64,000 nt of DNA from Rothia gullae (GTDB lineage: Bacteria > Actinomycetota > Actinomycetes > Actinomycetales > Micrococcaceae). The stretch covers positions 62,001 to 126,000 of the forward strand of contig NZ_JANCOC010000005.1 in NCBI RefSeq assembly GCF_024294905.1, given 5' to 3'. Shown piece by piece: positions 9,902 to 18,330 of this stretch (positions are counted from its first letter, which is position 1; every line of letters starts with the position of its first letter). The notes below the pieces were generated by a model. That model was not told where the DNA came from. It saw nothing but the letters and a program-made list of their open reading frames with translations, and made no database searches. The position numbers and the translations under genes are program-made.

Positions 9902-9936
9902 CCCCTCTTTTTGTAGATTTCATACAAAAAGGGAGG
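9902..9936 (-). promoter_or_regulatory. Hairpin in the ftsQ-ftsZ gap
   Basis: TTTTTGTA (9908-9915) and TACAAAAA (9923-9930) form an 8-bp stem with a 7-nt loop, extended by C/G-rich flanks with one mismatch. On the minus strand the element lies between the ftsQ stop (9959) and the ftsZ start (9762), about 140 nt ahead of ftsZ. It could be a weak ftsQ terminator or part of an ftsZ leader; the sequence does not decide. Confidence 0.45.
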
Positions 9937-9958
9937 ATATAGCGCCTCAATGGTTCCC

Positions 9959-11629
9959 CTATCGGGTCACCGGTACGCGCGGGGCAGACACATCGTAGAC
10001 GGTCACCTTCTGCGTCTGGGCTTCGGAAGATTTCTCCTCCTTGGCACGCTTGGCAATAGCCTGGCGCAGGGAGAACAGGACCTTCGCCTTCAACTCGCTC
10101 TCTTCAGCAGTTCCCCACTGCACCGTAGTATTATCCCTCAAGGTTAGAGTGATATTTGATGTTGAGGTAGCGCTGGCTTCCTTAACCTGAGCTAGAAGCT
10201 CAGAGGGCATCGCCGAAAGCGCCGTAGAGATGGTGCGGAATTCGTCCGAAGTCTGCGGATCATCACCACTGAAACGAACCAGCGGCACCGAAGTATCAGG
10301 CTGAGTAGCCGACTCCAGCAGACTCACACCATCGCTATCAACAGTATGGTACGTATCGCCCTGCTTCACAACCGCAACAGCGGTACGTTCCTTCAGGGTC
10401 ACCACCAGCTCATGCGGCGGACGGCTCTCCACATGCACACTATGAAGCACGTTATCCTGGCCGATCAGCTCACGCACCTTCTTCTCGTCGATACGGGTGA
10501 GCGGAACCCCGCGCAGAGGCTCCAGCTTCTGCTCCACCTGAGTGGTTTCCAGCAGGGATGCGCCGCGCACCGTAATCTTCTGAGTCGCCAACAGGGGCGA
10601 GAAGAAGACCAGCACCACGTACAGCACCGCAATAATAGCCAGCACCAAGGCGGTGTACAGCAGCTTACGGGCGCGACTCAAAGGCGCACGTTCCTTACGG
10701 GGGCGCTCCTCAGCACGCAGGCCGTCCAGACCCGGATCCTGACGCAGACGCTCACGGTGAGCCTGACGGCTCGCACGCTCGCGTTCCTTCTCAATCTCCG
10801 CTGCACGCTGCTGCTCACGCTCGGCACGCCAACGACCAAAACGGCTCGCGGAGCGAGGCTCTTCAGCGGCCTTCTCCCCCGCCTTATCGGCGCTCTTATC
10901 GGCGCGTTCCTGAGCCTTCTGAGCGGCAGACTCTTCGCGAGATTCAGCAGAACCGGCAGAAGACTTCTTAGCAGCACTCTTCTGGGTAGCCTTCTGATTG
11001 GCTACTTCCTTTTCTGTGCTCTTCACCGACTGCGAAGATGCAGTCTGCACAGAGCCCCCCTGAGACGAAGAATCCTCAAACGCCTCAACATTAAACAGCT
11101 CAGGCGCGTGCTCAACCTCAGACACGGTACGACCGGTCATCAGCGCAGAACGCACCGAATCCTTCAAAGACTGTGCCGAAGCATGAACCGCCGCAGCGCT
11201 CTTGGACGCCGAAGAAACAGCACCGTTCTGACTGTGCGATTTATGCACCACCGGCTTACGCGGCATGTGTCGAGCGGAGCTCGAAGGCTGGGTAACGGCA
11301 GAGTGCGCAACAGCAGGCTGAGCAACGACAGCCTGGGCAGAAGCCTCGGAGGTTGCAGACACAGCAGACTTCGCGGCATTAGTCTGAGTAGCACCAGTCG
11401 GCTGGGCTTCAGCCTGAGGCGCTTTAGTCTGGGGCGCTTCAACCTTTGTTGCCGAAGCCTTCACCGCCTGAGACTGCGCGGACTGAGACTGTACCGCCTC
11501 AGCCGGTGCCGCCTCAGTCTGCGCATTCTCAGCTACCTGCTGAACACGCAGACGAGCACGCGAACGCGGAGCCTTCGGCGCGCGCGAGGAGGAATGTCCC
11601 TCCGAAGAGAGACCAGAGCTCATCGGCAC
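9959..11629 (-). CDS. ftsQ: Cell division protein FtsQ/DivIB with very long N-terminal region
   Basis: Bitopic divisome protein linking early and late division proteins. A single membrane segment at about residues 327-347 (YTALVLAIIAVLYVVLVFF) is followed by a POTRA domain (KITVRGASLLETTQVEQKL onward) and the FtsQ beta domain to residue 556. What is odd is the roughly 325-residue cytoplasmic N-terminus, rich in Ala, Ser, Gln, Lys and Thr with a Lys/Glu/Arg-dense part before the membrane; most FtsQ proteins have 30-100 residues here. The start is the GTG at 11629: GGAGG lies 9 nt upstream, inside the murC end. Only 3 nt separate it from the murC stop, so the two are translationally coupled. 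Confidence 0.95.
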   Translation of the reverse strand: MPMSSGLSSEGHSSSRAPKAPRSRARLRVQQVAENAQTEAAPAEAVQSQSAQSQAVKASATKVEAPQTKAPQAEAQPTGATQTNAAKSAVSATSEASAQAVVAQPAVAHSAVTQPSSSARHMPRKPVVHKSHSQNGAVSSASKSAAAVHASAQSLKDSVRSALMTGRTVSEVEHAPELFNVEAFEDSSSQGGSVQTASSQSVKSTEKEVANQKATQKSAAKKSSAGSAESREESAAQKAQERADKSADKAGEKAAEEPRSASRFGRWRAEREQQRAAEIEKERERASRQAHRERLRQDPGLDGLRAEERPRKERAPLSRARKLLYTALVLAIIAVLYVVLVFFSPLLATQKITVRGASLLETTQVEQKLEPLRGVPLTRIDEKKVRELIGQDNVLHSVHVESRPPHELVVTLKERTAVAVVKQGDTYHTVDSDGVSLLESATQPDTSVPLVRFSGDDPQTSDEFRTISTALSAMPSELLAQVKEASATSTSNITLTLRDNTTVQWGTAEESELKAKVLFSLRQAIAKRAKEEKSSEAQTQKVTVYDVSAPRVPVTR

Positions 11630-11632
11630 AGC

Positions 11633-13132
11633 CTAAGCCTCCGACTTCTTCGACTCGCCACCGTGACGGATCTCCAAGGACTCCAGCAGACGCGCACCCA
11701 AAGCGGTCACATCGCCAGCGCCAACGACCATCACAATATCGCCATCCTGAGCACAGGTCACAATATCCTCAATAGCGCCCTCAGCGGTAGCGTAACTAAC
11801 CTCAGAGAAACCAGCACCGGTAATTAGCTCACTGGTCACGCCCTCAATCGGCAGCTCACGAGCAGGGTAAATATCCAGCACATGAGCGCGGTCAGCCATC
11901 GACAGGGCCTTCGCAAACTCCTTCGCGAACTCACGAGTACGAGAGAACAGGTGCGGCTGGAAAATCACGTACAGGCTGTGGCCATCAGCCACGGTACGGC
12001 CGGTCTCCAGGGCGCGGAAAACCTCGGTCGGGTGGTGCGCGTAATCATCGAAAACCTTCACGCCGGCAACCTCACCACGCAGGGTGAAGCGGCGGTCAGC
12101 ACCCACAAACTCAGCCAGTGCACGAGCAATATCGGCAGCCTCGTAACCAGAGATTAGCGCCGACGCAAAAGCAGCCGAAGCGTTCAGCTGGTTATGAATA
12201 CCGGGCACCTTCAGCGCAAGATTCTGCTCACCCTCATAATGCACGCCGCGGCATTCAAAAGACCAGGATAGGTGCGAAGAGGAGGAAGAACCCGCGCTGG
12301 TAATCTCGCTAATGCGCAGGTCAGCATCCTCAGACTCGCCGTAGGTCACCACGGCCACCCCCGCCGCACGAGAACGAGCCGCCAAAGCCGCCGCGCCCGC
12401 ATCATCAGCACAGGTCACCACAACACCGTTAGGTGCCATCGAACCCACAAAACGGTTGAACGCCTCAAAGAGACGCTCGTCCGTCTCATAGAAATCCAGG
12501 TGATCCGGCTCAACATTCGTCACCACAGCAATAGCCGGGCGGTAACGCACAAACGAGCCGTCCGATTCATCAGCCTCAGCCACAAAAATCGACTCCGGGC
12601 CCTGAACACCCAGGTGAGCGTTTGTACCGCAACCAGCAATCACAGTACCCACCGCGAACGACGGCTCAGCACCCAGCTGATCAAACATCACAGAAATCAT
12701 GGAGCTCGTCGTGCTCTTACCGTGAGTACCGGCAACAGCAACCACCTGAGACTCACCTATCACAGCGGCAAGCGCCTCAGAACGATGCAGCACACGCAGA
12801 CCCTGCGCACGAGCGGCAACAAGCTCCGGGTTATCCTCACGAATCGCAGTAGAAATCACCACGGTATCAACGTCCACAATGTTCTCAGCCTGCTGAGGAA
12901 CACCCACACGAGCCCCCGCAGCACGCAAAGACTCAACAGTAGCCGACTCCGCACGATCAGAACCACTCACCGTCACACCAGCCTGCAGCATCAAAACGGC
13001 AATAGCGCTCATACCCGCGCCACCAATACCGATGAAGTGCACACGACCCAGCTCGCTCATCTTCGCACGCTCAGGGAACGGCGGGTTCAGCGGTGCCGGC
13101 AGCACCATCTCAAGATTCATCAATTCAGTCAT
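11633..13132 (-). CDS. murC: UDP-N-acetylmuramate--L-alanine ligase
   Basis: Cytoplasmic ATP-dependent ligase that adds L-alanine to UDP-MurNAc, the first amino acid of the stem peptide. The Rossmann-type motif HFIGIGGAGMSAIA is at residues 32-45, and the ATP P-loop AGTHGKSTT at about 134-142. EADESDGSF and NVEPDHLDFY belong to the Mur ligase central domain; YAHHPTE marks the C-terminal domain. The 499 residues are slightly long because of a 24-residue N-terminal extension from the coupled start. The ATG shares its A with the murG TAA (TAATG), so the start at 13132 is favoured, though an internal ATG at residue 25 (MSELGRVHF) would give the usual length. Confidence 0.97.
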   Translation of the reverse strand: MTELMNLEMVLPAPLNPPFPERAKMSELGRVHFIGIGGAGMSAIAVLMLQAGVTVSGSDRAESATVESLRAAGARVGVPQQAENIVDVDTVVISTAIREDNPELVAARAQGLRVLHRSEALAAVIGESQVVAVAGTHGKSTTSSMISVMFDQLGAEPSFAVGTVIAGCGTNAHLGVQGPESIFVAEADESDGSFVRYRPAIAVVTNVEPDHLDFYETDERLFEAFNRFVGSMAPNGVVVTCADDAGAAALAARSRAAGVAVVTYGESEDADLRISEITSAGSSSSSHLSWSFECRGVHYEGEQNLALKVPGIHNQLNASAAFASALISGYEAADIARALAEFVGADRRFTLRGEVAGVKVFDDYAHHPTEVFRALETGRTVADGHSLYVIFQPHLFSRTREFAKEFAKALSMADRAHVLDIYPARELPIEGVTSELITGAGFSEVSYATAEGAIEDIVTCAQDGDIVMVVGAGDVTALGARLLESLEIRHGGESKKSEA

Positions 13133-14232
13133 TACTTCTCAGCTGCCTTCAATACTGCTTCAGCCATAACGCGTGCCGCGTTACGGATACCAAGTTTATA
13201 CGCCGCAGCGCCCATGCGCTCCAGCTTCTCCGGGTTCGCCATAAGAGCCGGAATCTCACGGGCGAACCACTCACCGGTGACCTCTGCATCCTTCACCAGC
13301 AGAGCCGCAGATGCCTCCACCAGAGAACGAGCATTCAGAGCCTGCTCACCATTACCAATGGGAAGCGGCACAAAAATCGCGGGAACACCCACCGCAGCAA
13401 CCTCACTGACGGTCGCCGCACCCGAACGCACCAGCAGAAGATCAGCGGCAGCGTATACATCCTGCATGCCGTTACTGAACTCAATCTGACGGTAATTCGG
13501 CGCGCTCAGCGGCTCACCGCTCTCGTCCAGAACAGTCTTGCCCTTACCGGTAATATGCAGAATCTGGAAGTCCCACTCCGCAAAGTGGTCACGGCACGCC
13601 ACCACCGCATTATTCAGGCTCTGAGCACCCAGCGAACCACCGGACACAATCACGGTCGGCTTCTGCGGGTCCAGGCCCAGGTTACGGCGAGCCTTCGAAC
13701 GGTGCGCCTCACGGTTCAGGTAGGCAATCTCATCCTTCATTGGCATACCCACCAGGGTCGCGCGCGGGAAAGGAGTATTAGGGAACGCAACACCGGTGAA
13801 CCGAGCAAACGTACCGCCCAGGCGGTTCGCCAAACCGGGCTTCGCGTTCGCCTCATGAATCACCACGGGAATCTTAGCATTCAACGCCGACAAATACGCA
13901 GGCGGGCACACATAGCCGCCCACGCCAACGACCACATCCGCATCTACATCCTTGAGGATGCGGCGGGTCTTCGACAGGGCACCAAAAAACTTAGCGGGGA
14001 AAGCGAAAGCGGCACGGTTAATGCTACGGGGGAAGGCCGCACGAGGGATGAACTCAATATCGAAACCAGCTGCCGGAACCAGCTCGGCTTCCATCTTGTC
14101 GGCGGTGCCCAGCATCAGAATCTTAGCGTTCGACTCAAGGCCACGAATCGCACGCGCAATCGCGAGCATCGGATTAATATGACCGGCGGTGCCACCACCG
14201 GCGAAGACTATAGAGGGCGCCTTCTTCGTCAT
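13132..14232 (-). CDS. murG: UDP-GlcNAc:undecaprenyl-PP-MurNAc-pentapeptide GlcNAc transferase
   Basis: Peripheral membrane glycosyltransferase that converts lipid I to lipid II. The N-terminal glycine-rich loop FAGGGTAGHINPML and the GT28 C-terminal motif VVSGGSLGAQSLN are present, with LVRSGAATVSEVAAVGVPAIFVPLP as the donor-binding region, split here by description only. The start is the ATG at 14232, since GGGAGAAAG lies just upstream; a longer in-frame start 18 nt earlier is less likely. The 366-residue length is typical. Unlike the rest of the cluster it is separated from the preceding gene (ftsW) by about 300 nt. Confidence 0.97.
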   Translation of the reverse strand: MTKKAPSIVFAGGGTAGHINPMLAIARAIRGLESNAKILMLGTADKMEAELVPAAGFDIEFIPRAAFPRSINRAAFAFPAKFFGALSKTRRILKDVDADVVVGVGGYVCPPAYLSALNAKIPVVIHEANAKPGLANRLGGTFARFTGVAFPNTPFPRATLVGMPMKDEIAYLNREAHRSKARRNLGLDPQKPTVIVSGGSLGAQSLNNAVVACRDHFAEWDFQILHITGKGKTVLDESGEPLSAPNYRQIEFSNGMQDVYAAADLLLVRSGAATVSEVAAVGVPAIFVPLPIGNGEQALNARSLVEASAALLVKDAEVTGEWFAREIPALMANPEKLERMGAAAYKLGIRNAARVMAEAVLKAAEK

Positions 14233-14264
14233 AGGTCTTTCTCCCAACACATCGGTACAGCATC

Positions 14265-14293
14265 ATTTTACGCTATAGCACCTGTTCAACAGA
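14265..14293 (-). promoter_or_regulatory. Candidate promoter for murG-murC-ftsQ
   Basis: On the minus strand TCTGTT (14293-14288) and TAAAAT (14270-14265) are 17 nt apart, a plausible -35/-10 pair. The predicted start point falls about 25 nt before the murG ATG. A hairpin lies immediately upstream. The -10 box is good and the -35 box weak. Confidence 0.35.
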
Positions 14294-14294
14294 G

Positions 14295-14332
14295 CGCCCC
14301 CGCCATTAAGATAGGACTCAACGGCGAGGGCG
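14295..14332 (-). terminator. Hairpin between ftsW and murG
   Basis: CGCCCCCGCC (14295-14304) pairs with GGCGAGGGCG (14323-14332), 9 of 10 positions, around an 18-nt loop. The minus-strand 3' side has no clean U-run (CTCTGTTG), so this is a possible terminator or processing site. Together with the candidate promoter next to it, it may split the dcw cluster into two transcription units. Confidence 0.4.
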
Positions 14333-14416
14333 TCATCTGTTATTCAGTGCAAGTGGAGGCTCGAATAGTAACCCGAACAGCTGTGCTCCAGCCGCGAGCA
14401 TTTCACCCTGCAGAGG

Positions 14417-14539
14417 CTAACTCTGCTTGCAGGTGCCGCACTGAGCAGAGTTCCGAGCCGCGCCCGGAGCCGGACGCTGCGCCTGCTGAGCGCCGTTCTT
14501 CGGAGCGCCCTTTGCTTAGGCACCCTGTCGCGGCACTAC
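14417..14539 (-). pseudogene. In-frame continuation of the ftsW tail beyond its stop codon
   Basis: Read on in the ftsW frame, the sequence after the TAG at 14540-14542 gives VVPRQGA, a TAA at 14516-14518, then AKGAPKNGAQQAQRP, APGAARNSAQCGTCKQS and a TAG at 14417-14419. Composition (Ala, Gln, Pro, Lys, Gly) and the RQGA unit match the ftsW C-terminal tail just before the stop (RQGTLRQGTPRQGAQR). The simplest reading is that an ancestral longer tail was cut by two nonsense codons. Stop readthrough or sequencing error are alternatives. Confidence 0.5.
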
Positions 14540-16594
14540 CTAACGTTGAGCGCCCTGTCGAGGAGTACCCTGTCGAAGAGTACCCTGTCGCTCGGCACGA
14601 CGCTGACGATCCTCAGGATGCAACGGTTGCAGACCCGCAGGTAGCGAGCCCGACGGACGGGGCTGCGCGCTACGGGGCTGAGCACCACGAGGCTGCTGCA
14701 CTCGTTTCTGACCAGCAGGCTGCTGAACGGTACGAGACTGATCACTACGAGTCTGAGCGGGGCGCTGCTGTACAGCCTGCTTCTGAGCGGTCTGCTTCTG
14801 AGCAGTCGCCTTCTGAGCAGGGCGACCCTGAGCGGGCTTGCGCTGTGACGCTCGAGTAGAGGCAGTACTCTTCTGAGCAACACGAGCTTGCTGACCGGTA
14901 CGAGGCTGAGCGGGAGCCTTCTGCGGTGCAGGCTTCTGCGAGGCCTTCTGCTTCTGAGCTTCAGCCTTCTGCTCCGCCTTCACACGGGCAGTTTCCTCAC
15001 GAGCCAGACGCGCCTCTTCTCGAGCCAGACGCGCCTCCTCGCGAGCACGACGCGCCTCTTCTCGAGCCTGCTCCGGAACCTGGCGCTCCTGCTCCTTCTG
15101 CTGCTCACGAGCCATATGAACCAGCTCACGCTGCTGATCCGGCGCAAAGCCCAACCAGCGACGCAACGGGCTCTCCGGACCAAACATCAGCACAAACGGG
15201 TTATGTTCATTCAACAGGTGACCACCAGCAGCCGCACGAGCAGCCTCTTCCTGATTCAGCACATCCTGCAACGGCGTACGACGCTGCCATTCAGCATTCG
15301 CACGACGAACCTCACGCACGCTCTGGGTCTCAATATTCGACGGTGCCGTCGCGCCACGCAACGGAGTCTGCCGCGCAAACGCCAGCAACAAGCCCGCCGC
15401 CAACAACGAGGACAACAGCGACGAACCGCCATAGGATACAAACGGCAGAGGCACACCAATCACCGGCAAAATACGGGACACCATGCCCATATTGATAATC
15501 GCCTGAGAGGTCAACCAAATCATGATGCCGCCCGTAGCCAAACGCACCAGCGGATCCGTAGTGCGCAACATAATACGCACCGCGCAATACACCAGGCCCA
15601 CATACAGTAGCAGAACCGCCAAAGTACCTAGCAGACCCAGCTCCTCACCAATAATGGCGAAAATATAGTCGTTATGCGCCTCAGCCAGGTAGTTATACTT
15701 CTGACGCGACTGGCCCAGACCAACACCGAGGAAACCACCGGTCGCCAGCGCCACCTCACCAGAATTCGCCTGGTCACAGTTAGCGTTCGTACACGAACCC
15801 CAAATGCCGAAAATACGAGCCACACGGTTCGTGCTACTGAGCACACCCACCAGCGCCAACGCCGCAAGCGCGGCGCCAATCTTCAGCAGCGAGCCGCGAG
15901 AAGCACCCGCCAGCCACATCATGCCCACAAAGATGAAGCCATACACCATGGCGGTACCCATATCGCCACCGAGCATAATCAGCAGAACCAGGACACCCAC
16001 ACCATAAATTGAGGGGAACAGCGTGCGCCAAATACTACGAGAAATATCGCCGTGGCGGTTATACACCCACGCCAGCCACATAATAATCGCAAGCTTCGAA
16101 AACTCCGAGGGCTGAATCTGCGGACCGCCGGGGATTTTCAGCCAGTTACGGTTACCGTTAACCTCAACGCCAACGACCACCACAGCAAGCTGCATGACCA
16201 ATGCAATAATCAGCATCGCGTACACCACAGACTTCTTGTGGTAATACTCAACAGGGATATGCGTAATACCCGCCATCGCAATCACGCCAATAATCAAGAA
16301 CATGATCTGCGAGGAAACCTGCGAAAACGGCGACTGCCCCTGCGAGATCATGGTGACGCTCGAAGCCGACAGCACCATAATGCAACCGAAAAATGCCAAC
16401 CCCAGGGTGGTGACCAGTAGCATCACCGGAACATCCCACAGGTCAGCCTTCAAACCAAGACGGTACAGCCTATTGGCACGAGTACGGAACGGTGCAGAGA
16501 AATCCTCCAAACCGGCTCGCAAAGACACCCAACGACCACTCGCGGTTGAACGCGCCGAAGAAGCCGAATGCTCCGAAGATGCGCTGGTACTCAC
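14540..16594 (-). CDS. ftsW: FtsW, SEDS-family peptidoglycan glycosyltransferase, with long C-terminal tail
   Basis: Polytopic membrane enzyme that polymerises lipid II at the septum together with FtsI. About ten membrane segments span roughly residues 50-425. Conserved SEDS features include the loop with AEAHNDYIFAIIGEELG and the late VPLPFVSYGGSSLL motif. After the last membrane segment comes a cytoplasmic tail of about 250 residues, first Arg/Glu-rich (REEARLAREEARLAREE repeats), then Gln/Ala/Lys/Pro-rich, ending in RQGT/RQGA repeats. Usual FtsW proteins are 380-540 residues; this one is 684. The start is GTG at 16594, four bases after AGGAGG. Coding-like sequence in the same frame continues past the stop. 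Confidence 0.95.
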   Translation of the reverse strand: MSTSASSEHSASSARSTASGRWVSLRAGLEDFSAPFRTRANRLYRLGLKADLWDVPVMLLVTTLGLAFFGCIMVLSASSVTMISQGQSPFSQVSSQIMFLIIGVIAMAGITHIPVEYYHKKSVVYAMLIIALVMQLAVVVVGVEVNGNRNWLKIPGGPQIQPSEFSKLAIIMWLAWVYNRHGDISRSIWRTLFPSIYGVGVLVLLIMLGGDMGTAMVYGFIFVGMMWLAGASRGSLLKIGAALAALALVGVLSSTNRVARIFGIWGSCTNANCDQANSGEVALATGGFLGVGLGQSRQKYNYLAEAHNDYIFAIIGEELGLLGTLAVLLLYVGLVYCAVRIMLRTTDPLVRLATGGIMIWLTSQAIINMGMVSRILPVIGVPLPFVSYGGSSLLSSLLAAGLLLAFARQTPLRGATAPSNIETQSVREVRRANAEWQRRTPLQDVLNQEEAARAAAGGHLLNEHNPFVLMFGPESPLRRWLGFAPDQQRELVHMAREQQKEQERQVPEQAREEARRAREEARLAREEARLAREETARVKAEQKAEAQKQKASQKPAPQKAPAQPRTGQQARVAQKSTASTRASQRKPAQGRPAQKATAQKQTAQKQAVQQRPAQTRSDQSRTVQQPAGQKRVQQPRGAQPRSAQPRPSGSLPAGLQPLHPEDRQRRAERQGTLRQGTPRQGAQR

Positions 16595-16743
16595 ATGCCC
16601 TCCTATAGGCCTCAACTGCCACGGATCCGTCGTGGCGAATACACGAAAAAGGTTCAGGGGTGGGACACCGTTACCATCCCACCCCCGAGAAGAACCCGCA
16701 GAAAGCACCCCGGTCACCCGAGATGTCCCCTGCAGGCAACGTC

Positions 16744-18330
16744 CTAAGAGTCAGCCAGCTGGGCGGCAACAGCGTTCGCAAACGCATCACCGCGCACCGC
16801 ATAATTCTTGAACTGGTCCATCGACGCAGACGCGGGAGCCATCAGCACGGTATCCCCCGGATGCGCCAGGTCAGCAGCCTTCGCAACGGCCGCGTTCATC
16901 ACGGCAACACCGTCCGAAGAATCAGCCACAGCGGCGGTCATATTGTAGGTCGGAACCTGCGAAGCATGAGTCGCCAACGCCGACTTCAACGCCGCAGTAT
17001 CGGTACCGATAATCAGCACAGCCTTCAGACGCTGCGCGTGGGCAGCAATCAACTCATTGTACTCAACGCCCTTCGATAGGCCGCCGGCAATCCACACCAG
17101 CGAGGGGTAGCCGCTCATCGACGCGTTCGCGGCGTGAGGATTCGTAGCCTTCGAATCGTTCACCCACATGATGTCGTTCGCGTAGCCCACCAGCTGGTTG
17201 CGGTGCGCACCGGTCTTGAAAGAACGCAGGCCAGCCCCCACAGCCTTCGGGTCAATATCAGCCGCACGGCACAGCGCCGCAGCCGCCAGAGCGTTCTCCA
17301 CGGTGTGCTTCGCGGGCATCTTACCGGGTGCCGGAGCCAGATCCTCCAGAACCGCCAGCTCGTACGCCTCGTTGTAGCGGTTCTTCAAGAAAGCGCGGTC
17401 CACCATGATGTCCTCAGCCAGACCGAGCATCGACACGGCGGGCATCTCAGTGGAGCTGAAGCCAATCGCGCGAGCGCCCTCAATAACGTCCGCGTTCTCG
17501 ACCATGCGCAGGGTGTCTGCGTGGTCGGTGTTGAAGATGCAGGCGACCTGAGTGTGCTCGTACACGCGAGCCTTATCAGCCTTGTAGCCGTCGAAGGAGC
17601 CGTGCCAGTCCACGTGATCCTCAGCGATGTTCAGAACCACCGAAGCATACGGGGACATCGAGTAGGTCCAGTGCAGCTGGAAGCTGGACAGCTCCACCGC
17701 GAAGAACTCATAGGGCTCATCGTCGGCAATAGCGTACACGATGGGCATACCCACGTTACCCACCTGAATAGACTTCTTACCGGCAGCCTTCAGGATGGAA
17801 TCGACCATGCCCACGGTGGTGGTCTTACCGTTCGTACCGGTCAGGCACAGCCACTTGGGAGTCGGGCGGTCGTTGCGCTCGTTCAGGCGCCACGCCAGCT
17901 CCACATCGCCCCAAATCTGGATGCGACGCTCATACGCATCCAGCATGACCGGGTGGTCGGGACGCATGCCCGGGGAGGTCACCACAAGCTCGGGTTCCTG
18001 ACCGTCCACCAAGGGCAGTGCATGCATGTGCTCGGGACCGAACAGGCCCTCAACGTTGCCGTAAGCGTTAGCGTACAGGTCAATACGTTCACACTTCTCG
18101 GGAGTATCTGCCCCGTCGATGACAACAATCTTCGCACCCAGCTGGGCGAGCACATCGGTCACAGCGTCGCCGCTGGTGCCCATGCCCACCACGACCACAC
18201 GCAGGTTAGCCCAGGAGGCACCCCAGTGAGTCAGCTCCGCTAGGCGCTCGTTCTCATACACCGGGTTCACCGCAATAGCGGCGGCATTCGCTTCAATGCG
18301 AGCTGTATCCGGCTTTTCATTAGTTGACAT
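16744..18330 (-). CDS. murD: UDP-N-acetylmuramoyl-L-alanine--D-glutamate ligase
   Basis: Cytoplasmic Mur ligase adding D-glutamate to UDP-MurNAc-L-Ala. The N-terminal dinucleotide-like motif VVVVGMGTSGDAV lies at residues 45-57. The ATP P-loop LTGTNGKTTTVGM is at about 163-175, NIAEDHVDWHGSF is the central-domain metal site, and NDSKATNPHAA is the C-terminal signature typical of MurD. The 528 residues are longer than the usual 440-490. The ATG overlaps the mraY stop as TAATG, indicating coupling; 149 nt separate its end from ftsW. Confidence 0.96.
   Translation of the reverse strand: MSTNEKPDTARIEANAAAIAVNPVYENERLAELTHWGASWANLRVVVVGMGTSGDAVTDVLAQLGAKIVVIDGADTPEKCERIDLYANAYGNVEGLFGPEHMHALPLVDGQEPELVVTSPGMRPDHPVMLDAYERRIQIWGDVELAWRLNERNDRPTPKWLCLTGTNGKTTTVGMVDSILKAAGKKSIQVGNVGMPIVYAIADDEPYEFFAVELSSFQLHWTYSMSPYASVVLNIAEDHVDWHGSFDGYKADKARVYEHTQVACIFNTDHADTLRMVENADVIEGARAIGFSSTEMPAVSMLGLAEDIMVDRAFLKNRYNEAYELAVLEDLAPAPGKMPAKHTVENALAAAALCRAADIDPKAVGAGLRSFKTGAHRNQLVGYANDIMWVNDSKATNPHAANASMSGYPSLVWIAGGLSKGVEYNELIAAHAQRLKAVLIIGTDTAALKSALATHASQVPTYNMTAAVADSSDGVAVMNAAVAKAADLAHPGDTVLMAPASASMDQFKNYAVRGDAFANAVAAQLADS

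Noticed and set aside
13093-14859. Plus-strand open frame over murG and the ftsW tail
   Set aside because: Basic and Ser/Arg-rich translation without homology; overlaps murG and the repeat-rich ftsW tail.
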